64,000 nucleotides of DNA from Alteripontixanthobacter sp. (GCA_039968605.1 JBDVPM010000008.1:124001-188000), one strand, 5' to 3'; positions 8,281-17,733 are shown, counted from the stretch's first letter. Made by a program: numbers and translations. Notes: generated from the letters alone by a model not told the origin.

Positions 8281-9147
8281 TTAGAAAGTCTTGATGATCG
8301 CCGAGAAATCCAGCTGGCCATTGCCCGCGCCGTTGAAATCCTCGTAGATCGAGGCAGCCCGCGCGCCCATCGGTACGGCGGCATCGGCGCTGTCGGCGGC
8401 TTCCATGGCGAGGCGCAAATCCTTCAGCATCAGCGCAGAGGCGAAGCCGCCCTGGTAGTCATTGTCCGATGGACTTTGCGGTCCCACGCCGGGGACGGGG
8501 CAATAGGAGGTCATCGACCAGTTCTGGCCGCTGGAAACGCTGGAAATATCGTAGAATGTCTGCGGATCGAGGCCAAGTTTCTCGGCCATTCTGAACGCTT
8601 CCGAAGTACCGATCATGTGTATGGCGAGCAGCATGTTGTTGCAGATCTTTGCGGCCTGTCCATTGCCTGCATCGCCCGCATGGATCACCGCCTTGCCCAT
8701 CGCCTGCAGGATCGGCTCGGCGCGTTTGAAAGCCGTTTCGCTGCCGCCGACCATGAAGGTGAGCGTCCCACCATTCGCCGCCGCAATCCCGCCGCTGACG
8801 GGCGCATCGACCATGTCGTATTCATTGGCGTTTAAGTCGCTCGCTACCTCGCGCGCGGTGGCTACATCAATCGTCGAACAGTCAATCAAAATCGCTTTGC
8901 CCGGCGCTGCTCCGTCAATTTCACGATATATTTTTCGAACAATTTCTCCATTGGGCAGCATGGAGACAACCGCCTCCACGACCTCGACCGCTTCCCTGGC
9001 CGAACCGAATGTCTCGCACCCGACCTCGCGTGCCGCCGCCAGCGCATGCTCGCTTAGATCGAAAGCGCGCACCGAATGGCCCGCCTTCACAAGGTTCGCG
9101 GCCATCCCGCCGCCCATATTGCCGAGGCCGATAAATGCGATTTTCAT
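8281..9147 (-). CDS. mmsB: 3-hydroxyisobutyrate dehydrogenase
   Basis: The product has 288 residues, the usual family length. The NAD-binding loop is FIGLGNMGGGMAANL at residues 5-19. The substrate-binding signature DAPVSGG and the catalytic-lysine region GNGQAAKICNNML follow in the expected order. It oxidises 3-hydroxyisobutyrate to methylmalonate semialdehyde, the last step before MmsA in valine degradation. It is the last gene of a minus-strand cluster with mmsA, an acyl-CoA dehydrogenase and two crotonase-family genes. Its ATG overlaps the stop of a small membrane-protein gene by 4 bases, implying coupled translation. Confidence 0.95.
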   Translation of the reverse strand: MKIAFIGLGNMGGGMAANLVKAGHSVRAFDLSEHALAAAREVGCETFGSAREAVEVVEAVVSMLPNGEIVRKIYREIDGAAPGKAILIDCSTIDVATAREVASDLNANEYDMVDAPVSGGIAAANGGTLTFMVGGSETAFKRAEPILQAMGKAVIHAGDAGNGQAAKICNNMLLAIHMIGTSEAFRMAEKLGLDPQTFYDISSVSSGQNWSMTSYCPVPGVGPQSPSDNDYQGGFASALMLKDLRLAMEAADSADAAVPMGARAASIYEDFNGAGNGQLDFSAIIKTF

Positions 9148-9425
9148 GGGGTTTTCGCTTTCAGTTTGTTCGCCAAATAAGCAGCAAGTATCGAACCGAG
9201 AAACGCAGGAGCTGACGCTATAGCATAATAGCTCATAAGTTCTGCGAGCTCTATTGGCTCGGGTCTAGGCATCGAAAAATCCACCAGCATTAATGCGGAA
9301 AAGACAAGGAGTGTCGCGATCATAGCGCAAGCGACGATTGATAGGTACGACAGGTAACGCAAGCAGAAGCCTGTTACAGCTCCGGAAACCGTTGATAGAA
9401 CGAAGAAATTAAACAGTGGCTCCAT
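9144..9425 (-). CDS. Small three-helix membrane protein, function unknown
   Basis: The product has 93 residues with roughly three hydrophobic segments (near 5-22, 28-50 and 65-86) and a basic tail ending KLKAKTP. No family was recognised. Base composition is visibly poorer in GC than its neighbours, with many A/T third positions, suggesting later insertion into the valine cluster. It sits between the enoyl-CoA hydratase and mmsB, nine bases after the former and overlapping the latter's start (ATGA). Whether it has anything to do with valine metabolism is unclear. Confidence 0.65.
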   Translation of the reverse strand: MEPLFNFFVLSTVSGAVTGFCLRYLSYLSIVACAMIATLLVFSALMLVDFSMPRPEPIELAELMSYYAIASAPAFLGSILAAYLANKLKAKTP

Positions 9426-9434
9426 TTGAGATTC

Positions 9435-10232
9435 CTAACGCCCTTTCCACTTCCCGTCCCGCTTCTCGATAAACGCCGCCATACCCTCGGCTTTGTCCTC
9501 GCTCGCGGTGAGGATCTGGAAGATGCGGCGTTCCATCACCAGGCCTTGGTCCAGCGTGCTTTCGAAAGCGGCGTTGACCATTTCCTTGTTCGCAATCGCG
9601 GCCATAGGCGGCATTGAGGCGATCTTGGCGGCGGTTTTCAGCGCGCTGCCAAGCAACTCGTCATGCGGCACCACGCGCACCACCAGATTGGCGCGCTCGG
9701 CCTCTTCGGCGTCCATCATCCGGCCGGTCAGGCACATTTCCATCGATTTCGACTTGCCGATGGCGCGGGTCAGGCGCTGGCTGCCGCCCATGCCGGGGGC
9801 CACGCCCAGCGTGATTTCGGGCTGGCCGAACTTCGCACGGTCGCTGGCGATGATGAAATCCGCCATCATGGCAAGCTCGCACCCGCCGCCCAGCGCAAAG
9901 CCATTCACCGCCGCGATCCACGGCTTGCGGGTCTTCTTCACGATCTCGCTCGTCCAGGGCGAGAAGAAATCGTCCAGATAGAAATCGGCGGCGGGCTTCT
10001 CGGACATTTCCTTGATGTCGGCCCCGGCTGCAAACGCCTTGTCGCCCGACCCCGTCAGTACCGCGCAAAGCTGGCTATCATCGGCTTGATAAGCGGCGAA
10101 GGCGTCGATCAACTCTTCGAGGATTTTGGAGTTGAGCGCATTCAGCGCCTTGGGGCGGTTCAGCGTGATCAGGGTGACGCCGTCATTTCCCTGCGCACTG
10201 GTCTCGACGGTGATGGTTTCGTAAGTGGGCAC
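9435..10232 (-). CDS. Enoyl-CoA hydratase
   Basis: The product has 265 residues from a GTG at 10232, chosen because a CAGGAGAT ribosome site lies seven bases upstream; longer in-frame starts lack this and would run into a repeat. The crotonase fold is clear: [11 protein letters not shown] for the CoA/oxyanion loop, Glu119 in GGGCELAM and Glu139 in GQPEITLG. Having both catalytic glutamates fits a genuine hydratase rather than an isomerase. In this cluster it would hydrate methacrylyl-CoA to 3-hydroxyisobutyryl-CoA in valine breakdown. A wider short-chain acyl-CoA role is possible. Confidence 0.9.
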   Translation of the reverse strand: MPTYETITVETSAQGNDGVTLITLNRPKALNALNSKILEELIDAFAAYQADDSQLCAVLTGSGDKAFAAGADIKEMSEKPAADFYLDDFFSPWTSEIVKKTRKPWIAAVNGFALGGGCELAMMADFIIASDRAKFGQPEITLGVAPGMGGSQRLTRAIGKSKSMEMCLTGRMMDAEEAERANLVVRVVPHDELLGSALKTAAKIASMPPMAAIANKEMVNAAFESTLDQGLVMERRIFQILTASEDKAEGMAAFIEKRDGKWKGR

Positions 10233-10261
10233 GGGGACGATCTCCTGAAACAAAAATAACC

Positions 10262-10365
10262 CGTCATGCTGAACTCGTGTCAGCATCCATTTACGGGCTT
10301 GGCGCTGAGCCATATTGTGCAGCACCTAGTGCCAAAATGGGCCCTGAAACAAGTTCAGGGTGACG
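10262..10365. repeat. Paired REP-type hairpins
   Basis: Two imperfect copies face each other. The left arm at 10262-10288 begins CGTCATGCTGAACTCGTGTC; the right arm at 10342-10365 is its diverged inverse (CCCTGAAACAAGTTCAGGG then TGACG). Each arm can itself fold as a hairpin (GCTGA/TCAGC and CCCTGAA/TTCAGGG). The pair sits between the stop of the hydrolase gene and the start of the hydratase gene. Such elements are common in sphingomonads and may stabilise or end transcripts. Confidence 0.7.
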
Positions 10366-10391
10366 AAACAGGGGGTGGGAACCGGAGGCTG

Positions 10392-11441
10392 TCAACCGAG
10401 CGGCACCCACTCCTCGTCCTCTGGCAGCGGGGCAAAAATCGCGTCGATCAATTCCTCGCTCACTTCTTCCGGTACCGGGGGATCCCATTTCGGATCATTC
10501 GTCTTGTCGGTAATCACCGCACGCACACCCTCGGCGAAATCGGGGCGGGTGATCACGCGGCTGGCGATGCGATATTCCATTCGCATATTATCGGCGAAGT
10601 CGGTGAGGTTTTTGCTCTCCGCCAATTGGCGTAGCGCGACCTTGCAGGTCTGCGGGCTCTTGGTGCCGAGCGTGTCGCGCTCCTTATGCGACCAGTCGCT
10701 ATCCTCCGCCTCGAGGCTGGCGAGGATATCCTCGTAGCGGTCGGAAGCGAAATGCTTGGCGATCTTGTCCGCATTGGCCTCGATCCGCGCCTTGGGCGGC
10801 GAACCCACCATTTCGGACAGCACGCCCGCGATCCGGCCCGGCTTTTCGATAATCCGCGCCTTGGCATCGGCGAGCATTTCGCTCGGCACATAATGCGTCG
10901 CGAGGCCGGCCCACAGGCACTCAGCCCCGTCCAGCCGCGCGCCCGTCAGCGCGAGAAATTGGCCCAGCCGCCCGCCAAGCCGCGAGAGGTGCCAGCCGCC
11001 GCCGACATCGGGAAACAGGCCAATACCCGTTTCCGGCATGGCGAGGCGCGTGTTCTCGGTCGCGACACGGTATTTGGATGGCAGGGCAATGCCCACGCCG
11101 CCGCCCATAGTGATGCCATCCATGAAGCACACGATCGGCTTCTCGTAAGTGAACATCTGGTGGTTGAGCTGATACTCGTCATGGAAAAACTTGCGCCCCG
11201 ACACGCCGCCATCGTTCAGCGCGGAATTGCGCAGGAAAGCGATATCACCCCCCGCACAGAACCCGCGCCCTTCCGCGTGGTCGAGGATCACCGCTTCGAT
11301 CGAATCGTTATCGGCCCATTCGCTCAGCGCGGCGCTCATCGCGTGGCACATTTCCAGCGTCAGCGCGTGCAGCGCCTTGGGCCGGTTCAGCGAGATATGG
11401 CCCACGCGGCCATGCGTGTGGATGTGAATCTGGTCTGTCAT
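10392..11441 (-). CDS. 3-hydroxyisobutyryl-CoA hydrolase
   Basis: The product has 349 residues, longer than hydratases and typical of the HIBCH branch of the crotonase superfamily. Visible motifs are EGRGFCAGGD at 57-66 (oxyanion loop), MGGGVGIAL at 112-120, and MPETGIGLFPDVGGG at 135-149. The last contains Glu137 and Asp145, the residues expected for thioester hydrolysis. It releases 3-hydroxyisobutyrate from its CoA ester to feed mmsB. It lies within the valine cluster, between the acyl-CoA dehydrogenase and the hydratase genes. Confidence 0.93.
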   Translation of the reverse strand: MTDQIHIHTHGRVGHISLNRPKALHALTLEMCHAMSAALSEWADNDSIEAVILDHAEGRGFCAGGDIAFLRNSALNDGGVSGRKFFHDEYQLNHQMFTYEKPIVCFMDGITMGGGVGIALPSKYRVATENTRLAMPETGIGLFPDVGGGWHLSRLGGRLGQFLALTGARLDGAECLWAGLATHYVPSEMLADAKARIIEKPGRIAGVLSEMVGSPPKARIEANADKIAKHFASDRYEDILASLEAEDSDWSHKERDTLGTKSPQTCKVALRQLAESKNLTDFADNMRMEYRIASRVITRPDFAEGVRAVITDKTNDPKWDPPVPEEVSEELIDAIFAPLPEDEEWVPLG

Positions 11442-11450
11442 TTTTGAAAT

Positions 11451-11496
11451 CCTTCGAGACGCTCGGGCATACGCCCTCGCTCCGCAGGACGAACGG
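11451..11496. repeat. Half copy of the CCTTCGAGACG repeat
   Basis: CCTTCGAGACG at 11451-11461 is followed by GCTCCGCAGGACGAACGG ending at 11496. The same two blocks occur in the full inverted element at 34066-34165. Only one arm is evident here. It lies just upstream of the hydrolase gene, in the 133-base gap before the acyl-CoA dehydrogenase gene. Confidence 0.6.
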
Positions 11497-11574
11497 TTTG
11501 GCTTGGGGGTTTCATCATTTCAATACTTCCTGTTTGCCCTGAAGAGCGAAACCTTGGCTGAAAATCTCGAAAGG

Positions 11575-12720
11575 TCATTGCCGCAATAAATCGCGGCCCA
11601 CGATCATGCGCATCACCTGGTTGGTGCCTTCAAGGATCGAGTGCACTCGCAGGTCACGCCAGAAGCGTTCGATGGGGTAGTCTTTCAGATAGCCATAGCC
11701 GCCGAATAATTGCAGCGCGTCGTTCACGACCTTGCTACCGTTATCGGTGGCAAGGCGCTTTGCCATGGCGGAGAAGCGGGATTTGTCCGGCGCACCTTCG
11801 GTAACCTTGGCCGCGGCGAGGTAAAGCAGCGCACGAGCGCTTTCCAAATCCGTCGCCATGTCTGCCAGCATGAACTGCGTGTTCTGGAAATCCGCGACCG
11901 GCTGGCCGAATTGCTGGCGTTCCTTGGTGTAGCTCACCGCCTCGTCGAGGCAGCGCTGCGCCCCGCCCAACGAGCAAGCGCCGATGTTCAGCCGCCCGCC
12001 GTCCAGCCCCATCATGGCGAAACGGAAACCTTCGCCTTCATCGCCCACGCGGTTTGCCGCCGGAACGCGTGCATCTTCGAAGATCACTTGCGCGGTGGGG
12101 CTGGCGTTCCAACCCAGCTTCTTCTCCGGCGCACCGAAGCTGACGCCGGGGGTGTCCTTGTCGATGACGAGGCAAGTGATGCCCTTGGTCTTGTGCTCGC
12201 CGGTGCGGACCATCGTGACGTAAACATCGTTCACGCCGCCGCCGGATATGAACTGCTTTGTGCCGTTGAGGATGTAGTGATCGCCGTCCAATTTCGCTTC
12301 GGCCCGCAGCGCGGATGCATCCGATCCGCTGCCGGGTTCGGTGAGGCAGTATGAAGCGATTTTCTCCATGCTGACGAGAGCGGGCAGATAACGCGATTTT
12401 ACATCGTCGCCGCCGAATTCATCGATCATCCAACTCGCCATATTGTGGATCGAGATGAACGCGCTGGTGGTCGGGCAGCCATAGGCCATCGCCTCCATAA
12501 CCAGCGCCGCTTCCAAGCGCCCGAGCCCGATGCCGCCCGATTCCTCGGACACGTAAATCGCGCCGAAGCCAAGCTCTGCACTTTGCTTGATCACATCGAC
12601 CGGAAAGTGCTTTTTCTCGTCCCATTCGCCGGCAAAGGGCGTGATGTTATCGGCGGTAAAACGCTGCGCCATGTCCTGGATCGCAAGCTGTTCTTCGGTA
12701 AGCTGGAATTGTCCTGTCAT
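11575..12720 (-). CDS. Acyl-CoA dehydrogenase, probably isobutyryl-CoA dehydrogenase
   Basis: The product has 381 residues, a standard FAD-dependent acyl-CoA dehydrogenase. Signatures include YCLTEPGSGSDASAL (flavin/substrate loop), NGTKQFISGG, and the C-terminal LEGTNQVMRMIVGRDLL carrying the probable catalytic glutamate in the position used by short- and branched-chain enzymes. Neighbours mmsA, mmsB and the hydrolase make isobutyryl-CoA the likely substrate, giving methacrylyl-CoA. Electrons would go to ETF, which is not encoded here. The gene is 54 bases downstream of mmsA on the same strand. Confidence 0.9.
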   Translation of the reverse strand: MTGQFQLTEEQLAIQDMAQRFTADNITPFAGEWDEKKHFPVDVIKQSAELGFGAIYVSEESGGIGLGRLEAALVMEAMAYGCPTTSAFISIHNMASWMIDEFGGDDVKSRYLPALVSMEKIASYCLTEPGSGSDASALRAEAKLDGDHYILNGTKQFISGGGVNDVYVTMVRTGEHKTKGITCLVIDKDTPGVSFGAPEKKLGWNASPTAQVIFEDARVPAANRVGDEGEGFRFAMMGLDGGRLNIGACSLGGAQRCLDEAVSYTKERQQFGQPVADFQNTQFMLADMATDLESARALLYLAAAKVTEGAPDKSRFSAMAKRLATDNGSKVVNDALQLFGGYGYLKDYPIERFWRDLRVHSILEGTNQVMRMIVGRDLLRQ

Positions 12721-12774
12721 AAGAGTGCGCGTAGCTTTTCTTGGCGGAGGGGGGAAGGGCGCAAGGGGTGGGAA

Positions 12775-14277
12775 TTACCCCATCGTCGGAATGATGAACG
12801 CGTCCTTATTGTCCGCGTCCGCCGTGCCGTCGGGCCAGCGCTGGGTGACCTTCTTGACCTTGGTCCAGAAACGCAGGCCCTCGGTGCCATACTGGTCCAC
12901 ATCGCCGAAGCCGCTGCGTTTCCAGCCGCCGAAGCTGTGATAGGCGACGGGCACCGGGATCGGCACGTTGATGCCGACCATGCCGACATTCACCCGGTGA
13001 GCGAATTCGCGCGCCGCATGGCCGTTGCGCGTGAAAATCGCGACGCCGTTCCCGTATTGGTGCTCGCTCGGCAGGCGCAACGCGTGCTCGAAATCGTCGG
13101 CGCGGACCATCTGCAGGACCGGGCCGAAAATTTCCTCTTGATAGCTCTCCATGTCCGGAGTTACCCGGTCGAGCAGCGTGGGGCCGACGAAGAAGCCTTT
13201 CTCGTGACCCTGTAGCGAGAAGCCGCGCCCGTCGATTACGACTTCCGCGCCTTCCTTTTCCGCCGTGTCGATCCAGCCTTCCACCCGCGCCTTGTGTTCG
13301 GGAGTGACGACCGGGCCGTAATGCGCATCGGGATCGTTGGACACGCCGATGCGCAGGCCGTTGATCGCCGGGATCAGCTTGTCACGCAGCCGCTCTGCCG
13401 TATCCTGCCCCACCGGGACCACCACGGGCAGCGCCATGCAACGCTCGCCAGCGGAGCCGAAAGCTGCGCCGGACAGGTCGTTCACCACCTGGTCGAGATC
13501 GGCGTCGGGCATCACGATACCGTGGTTCTTCGCGCCGCCCATCGCCTGCACGCGCTTGCCCGCTGCGACACCGCGCTTGTACACGTAATGCGCGATGTCG
13601 CTCGATCCGACGAAGCTAACAGCGGAGATATCCTCGTGGTCGAGGATTGCGTCGACCATTTCCTTGTCGCCATGGACCACTTGCAGCAGCCCTTCGGGTG
13701 CGCCGGCTTCCACGAACAATTCAGCCAGGCGCACCGGCACGGACGGATCGCGTTCGCTGGGCTTCAGGATGAACGCGTTGCCTGCGGCAATCGCCATGCC
13801 GAACATCCACATCGGGATCATCGCGGGGAAGTTGAACGGGGTTATACCCGCCCCGATACCGAGCGGCTGGCGCATGGAATAGACATCGATGCCAGGCCCG
13901 GCGCCCTGAGTATACTCGCCCTTGAGCACCTGCGGGATGCCGCAAGCATATTCGATCACTTCGAGGCCGCGCTGCACGTCGCCTTTCGCGTCGTCGATGA
14001 CCTTGCCGTGCTCGCTGGAAAGCAGCTCGGCGAGCTCCTGCATATTGGCCTCGATCAGTTCCTTGTAGCGGAACATCACCCGGGCGCGCTTTTGCGGATT
14101 GGTCGCGGCCCAGCCGGGCTGGACCTCGCGCGCGGTTGCCACTGCGCGGTCGAGCAATGCAGCATCGCCCAGCGTAACCTGCGCCTGCACTTCGCCGGTG
14201 GAGGGGTTCCAGATATCGTGCGTGCGCGTGCCGGTGCTGTCCGACCCGCCCGCAAGGAAATGATGAATCTGGCGCAT
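12775..14277 (-). CDS. mmsA: Methylmalonate-semialdehyde dehydrogenase (CoA-acylating)
   Basis: The product has 500 residues, the usual MmsA length. The aldehyde dehydrogenase fold is evident: PFNFPAMIPMWMF, FVGSSDIAHYVY for the NAD site, and GSAGERCMALPVVVPVG with the catalytic cysteine in the MmsA-specific context. It converts methylmalonate semialdehyde to propionyl-CoA and CO2. A ribosome site (CCGGAGAAA) precedes ATG 14277. It is first in the valine cluster and divergent from an MFS transporter gene across about 150 bases that probably hold both promoters. Confidence 0.95.
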   Translation of the reverse strand: MRQIHHFLAGGSDSTGTRTHDIWNPSTGEVQAQVTLGDAALLDRAVATAREVQPGWAATNPQKRARVMFRYKELIEANMQELAELLSSEHGKVIDDAKGDVQRGLEVIEYACGIPQVLKGEYTQGAGPGIDVYSMRQPLGIGAGITPFNFPAMIPMWMFGMAIAAGNAFILKPSERDPSVPVRLAELFVEAGAPEGLLQVVHGDKEMVDAILDHEDISAVSFVGSSDIAHYVYKRGVAAGKRVQAMGGAKNHGIVMPDADLDQVVNDLSGAAFGSAGERCMALPVVVPVGQDTAERLRDKLIPAINGLRIGVSNDPDAHYGPVVTPEHKARVEGWIDTAEKEGAEVVIDGRGFSLQGHEKGFFVGPTLLDRVTPDMESYQEEIFGPVLQMVRADDFEHALRLPSEHQYGNGVAIFTRNGHAAREFAHRVNVGMVGINVPIPVPVAYHSFGGWKRSGFGDVDQYGTEGLRFWTKVKKVTQRWPDGTADADNKDAFIIPTMG

Positions 14278-14425
14278 GTGATTTCTCCGGTAATTTTATT
14301 TCGTACTCGGCCCTAGCCGTAGCTCCGCGCGGCGCAAAGGGGGTGCGGGGAGTCTATCGTGCAAACCCGTGATTGTTCCGCCGCAATAGCTCCGCTAGGC
14401 CGCGCCAAGTGGTTTGGGGGACGGC

Positions 14426-16093
14426 ATGAACGAAGCGATCGAGAACGAACAAGACCGGGCGGCTACCCGGCGCGAGGAAATCAAGGTCATCCTCGCCAGT
14501 TCGCTCGGCACCGTGTTCGAATGGTACGATTTCTTCCTTTACGGGCTGCTCGCCGGGTTCATCGCCGCGCAGTTCTTCTCGCAAGTAAACGAGACGACCG
14601 GCTTTATCCTCGCGCTGGCGGCGTTCGGTGCGGGTTTCATCGTTCGGCCATTCGGCGCGCTGCTGTTCGGCGCGATCGGGGACAGGATCGGGCGCAAGAC
14701 GACTTTTCTTGCCACGATGATCCTGATGGGGCTGGCGACATTCGGCGTGGGTCTGCTCCCCAACTATGCCAGCATCGGGGTGGCGGCACCGCTGATCCTG
14801 GTCACTCTGCGGCTGCTGCAAGGGCTTGCCGTGGGCGGCGAATATGGCGGCGCGGCGACTTATGTGGCGGAGCATGCGCCCGAGGGGAAGCGCGGCTTCT
14901 TCACCAGCTGGATCCAGGCCACCGCGACGGTGGGATTGTTCGCCGCGCTGATCGTGGTGATCTCGCTGCGCACCGCGATGGGCGAGGAAGCCTTTGCCGA
15001 TTGGGGCTGGCGTGTGCCGTTCCTGATTTCGATCCTGTTGCTGGCGATATCGGTGTGGATCCGTTTGCAGCTTTCCGAAAGCCCGGTTTTCCAGCGGATG
15101 AAGGATGAAGGCGCGGTCACCAAGACCCCGCTGCGCGAAAGCTTCGCCAAATGGACCAACCTCAAGCTGGTGCTGATCGTGCTGTTCGGCGCGGTCGCCG
15201 GGCAGGCGGTGGTCTGGTACACCGGACAATTCTACGCGATGTTCTTCCTCGAACGCGTGCTGAAGGTGGACGGGGCAACCGCCAATATCATGATCGCCGT
15301 GGCGCTGGTGATCGGCACGCCATTCTTCATCGTGTTCGGCTGGCTGAGCGACAAGATCGGGCGCAAGAAAATCATCATGGCCGGGCTGGCGCTGGCAGCG
15401 ATCAGCTATTTCCCGGCATTTTACCTGCTCACTGCCGCCGCCAATCCGGCGTTGGCAGAGGCGCAGAGAAACGCGCCGATCACGGTCGAAGCCTATGCAC
15501 CCGAATGCAGTTTCCAGTTCGATCCTATCGGCAAGAACAATTTCGATACGACGAGCTGCGATATCGCCAAGGCGACGCTGGCCGGTACCGGTCTCAGCTA
15601 TAGGGTCACCGATGCAGCGCCCAACGCGCTCTCGCGCATCAGGGTGGGCGATGCCGTCATCGTCGCGCCCGATCCAGAGATCAACGAACCACGCGTGCGC
15701 GCCGTAGAGATAGAGGCGTTCCGCACGCTGGTCGCCGCCGAACTGAAAGCCGCAGGCTATCCGGCCGAGGCCGATCCCGCCCGCGTCGATCATTTCATGG
15801 TGGTGCTGATCCTGGTCTGGCTGGTGCTGGTCGTCACCATGACATACGGCCCGATTGCTGCGCTGCTGGTGGAAATGTTCCCCGCGCGCATCCGATATTC
15901 ATCGATGAGCCTGCCCTATCATATCGGCAATGGCTGGTTCGGCGGCTTCCTGCCGACCACGGCTTTTGCGATGGTGGCATGGACCGGCGATATCTATTAC
16001 GGACTGTGGTACCCGGTGCTGGTAATCGCCATGACGCTGGCGGTCGGGCTGCTGTTCTTGCCGGAAACCTTCCGCAAACGCATCGATCATTGA
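14426..16093 (+). CDS. MFS transporter, metabolite:H+ symporter type
   Basis: The product has 555 residues. The ATG at 14426 follows a GGGGGA ribosome site and is preferred over a TTG at 14414. The first helix region VFEWYDFFLYGLLAG and the GDRIGRKTTFLATMILMG loop are typical of the MHS family (ProP/KgtP/ShiA-like). A polar loop of about 110 residues (roughly 335-450), with no hydrophobic stretch, interrupts the C-terminal helices, making the protein longer than the usual 430-450. The second loop motif GWLSDKIGRKKIIMAG is intact. Its position opposite mmsA suggests uptake of a branched-chain or short organic acid, which is inferred. Confidence 0.85.
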   Translation: MNEAIENEQDRAATRREEIKVILASSLGTVFEWYDFFLYGLLAGFIAAQFFSQVNETTGFILALAAFGAGFIVRPFGALLFGAIGDRIGRKTTFLATMILMGLATFGVGLLPNYASIGVAAPLILVTLRLLQGLAVGGEYGGAATYVAEHAPEGKRGFFTSWIQATATVGLFAALIVVISLRTAMGEEAFADWGWRVPFLISILLLAISVWIRLQLSESPVFQRMKDEGAVTKTPLRESFAKWTNLKLVLIVLFGAVAGQAVVWYTGQFYAMFFLERVLKVDGATANIMIAVALVIGTPFFIVFGWLSDKIGRKKIIMAGLALAAISYFPAFYLLTAAANPALAEAQRNAPITVEAYAPECSFQFDPIGKNNFDTTSCDIAKATLAGTGLSYRVTDAAPNALSRIRVGDAVIVAPDPEINEPRVRAVEIEAFRTLVAAELKAAGYPAEADPARVDHFMVVLILVWLVLVVTMTYGPIAALLVEMFPARIRYSSMSLPYHIGNGWFGGFLPTTAFAMVAWTGDIYYGLWYPVLVIAMTLAVGLLFLPETFRKRIDH

Positions 16094-16437
16094 ACGCTTC
16101 GTTGCACAAGAAGTGCGGTCGAACTGCGCAGCGCAAGGTCCTCGCGCCCGGCAAACAACTAGGCTGCGCTCTGCCGAGGTCGAGTTCCCTGGGCCAGCAT
16201 CAAAACCGAAATCGACAAAATCGTTTTTATGGGGCGACAGTCACGTTCGGGGCGCGTCCGATCGTCTCTAATAGTGTCGGCGCCGGAGCAGATGGGCATT
16301 GCGATCAACCAAGTTCGAGATTTGGTAAATTTAACAACAGCCGGGCCGAGATCACATTCGGACCGAGTTTAGGAGGCTAAGGTTCGAGTCGCCAGATGGT
16401 CGCATTCTCGAAAATGCTAAAAATCAGGAGACCAATC
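16094..16437. other. 344-base non-coding stretch ahead of the S8 peptidase gene
   Basis: No convincing gene is present. From about 16200 the sequence is richer in A/T than its surroundings. A possible ribosome site (AGGAGG at 16371) precedes a short in-frame upstream ATG at 16396, and a better one (AGGAGA at 16428) precedes the chosen ATG at 16438. The stretch probably holds the peptidase promoter and leader. Confidence 0.4.
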
Positions 16438-17721
16438 ATGGAAAAGACGATCATATTGAAAGTCGACAGGCCGATGCCTCGCGGTATCGGACCTACACCG
16501 GTTTCGACACGGTCACTTCCCTCAGGCATGGCCGAATCCGTGTCTGCCGCGGATGAACGCTCGCTGGAAACTCTCGCAGGCATGACGGTCGAGATGGCCG
16601 AGCTGAGTGAAAACGAACAGGCAGATCTCGACCGCGATCCGAATGTCGCAGGCCGTGGCAAACCCATGCCTTTGAAGCTTATAAGCCCCGTAGAAGAGGC
16701 TTCGGATTTCCCGGCAGCGAACAGCACTGGCGACGGCACTGGCGACGGCAATCCGACTTGGGGCGTCACAGCGACGGGTGCCGCAGCAAGCGATTATTCC
16801 GGACGGGGTGCCAAGGTCGCCGTTCTCGATACCGGCATCGATCGACACCACGAAGCTTTCGGGCGACTGCAAATCACCGAAGGAGGCAATTACGTCGATT
16901 TCACCGGAGAGGGATATGAAGACCGTAACGGGCACGGCACGCATTGCGCCGGAACGATCTTCGGCGGCCATGTCGATGGCACGCGTATCGGCGTGGCTCC
17001 GGGTGTCGATGATGTACTGATCGGCAAAGTGCTCGGCGAAAATGGCGGCGACACCGCTGCATTGATCAGCGCCATGCAATGGGCGATCGAACATAAGGCC
17101 AATGTGATATCGATGTCATTGGGATACGACTTCCCCGGATTGGTTGCGTATCTGGTCGAGTCGCGCGGTTATGCCGTCGACCTGGCGACCGCTCATGCCC
17201 TGGTGCGGTTCAAAGACAATCTGGACCTGTTCAACGCGACGATGAGCCATATTGAAGCGATCGCGCGCCTGTCCGGTGCCTCCACCGGGTTCGGCAAGGG
17301 CGCCATCGTGGTTGCTGCATCGGGCAATGAGAGCCGGGTAGGCCAGAATCCCCAACACCGACTTCCCGCATCGCTACCCTCGGCTAGCAATGGCGTCATG
17401 TCGGTCGGGGCGCTCCAGCAACATACGGCAGACCGGTTTCGCGTGGCTGATTTCTCGAATGGTGCGGTTACGGTTGCTGCGCCCGGGGTGGGGGTGGTTT
17501 CTGCCAAGACGGGCGGCGGCCTCACGTCCTTGAGCGGAACCAGCATGGCCACGCCGCACGTGGCCGGATTGATGGCCCTGTGGTTCCAGCAGCAAGAGAG
17601 CGAAGGCGAAACCAAAATTGTCGATCGCGTCACGGCCCAGATCGTCGCCAACGCCGATCCCTCACGAATTGAATCCTCTACGCAATCCGATTTCGGTGCA
17701 GGACTGGTGCGCGCACCCTGA
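16438..17721 (+). CDS. S8 family serine peptidase (subtilisin-like) without a signal peptide
   Basis: The product has 427 residues from ATG 16438, behind an AGGAGACC ribosome site. All catalytic elements are present: Asp131 in VAVLDTGID, His166 in NGHGTHCAGT, oxyanion Asn297 in ASGNES and Ser369 in SGTSMATPHVAG. About 100 N-terminal residues precede the catalytic domain and contain a short TGDGTGDG repeat. No secretion signal or membrane helix is visible, so an intracellular role or a non-classical exit is suggested. An insertion of about 50 residues (232-280) separates the GYDF region from the late core. There is no evident inhibitor or substrate gene nearby. Confidence 0.9.
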   Translation: MEKTIILKVDRPMPRGIGPTPVSTRSLPSGMAESVSAADERSLETLAGMTVEMAELSENEQADLDRDPNVAGRGKPMPLKLISPVEEASDFPAANSTGDGTGDGNPTWGVTATGAAASDYSGRGAKVAVLDTGIDRHHEAFGRLQITEGGNYVDFTGEGYEDRNGHGTHCAGTIFGGHVDGTRIGVAPGVDDVLIGKVLGENGGDTAALISAMQWAIEHKANVISMSLGYDFPGLVAYLVESRGYAVDLATAHALVRFKDNLDLFNATMSHIEAIARLSGASTGFGKGAIVVAASGNESRVGQNPQHRLPASLPSASNGVMSVGALQQHTADRFRVADFSNGAVTVAAPGVGVVSAKTGGGLTSLSGTSMATPHVAGLMALWFQQQESEGETKIVDRVTAQIVANADPSRIESSTQSDFGAGLVRAP

Positions 17722-17733
17722 GCCAACCTTTTG

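Noticed and set aside
16729-16752. Tandem 12-base repeat inside the S8 peptidase gene
   Set aside because: Only two units, in frame, encoding TGDGTGDG. It is too short to be a repeat array and is noted only as a linker.
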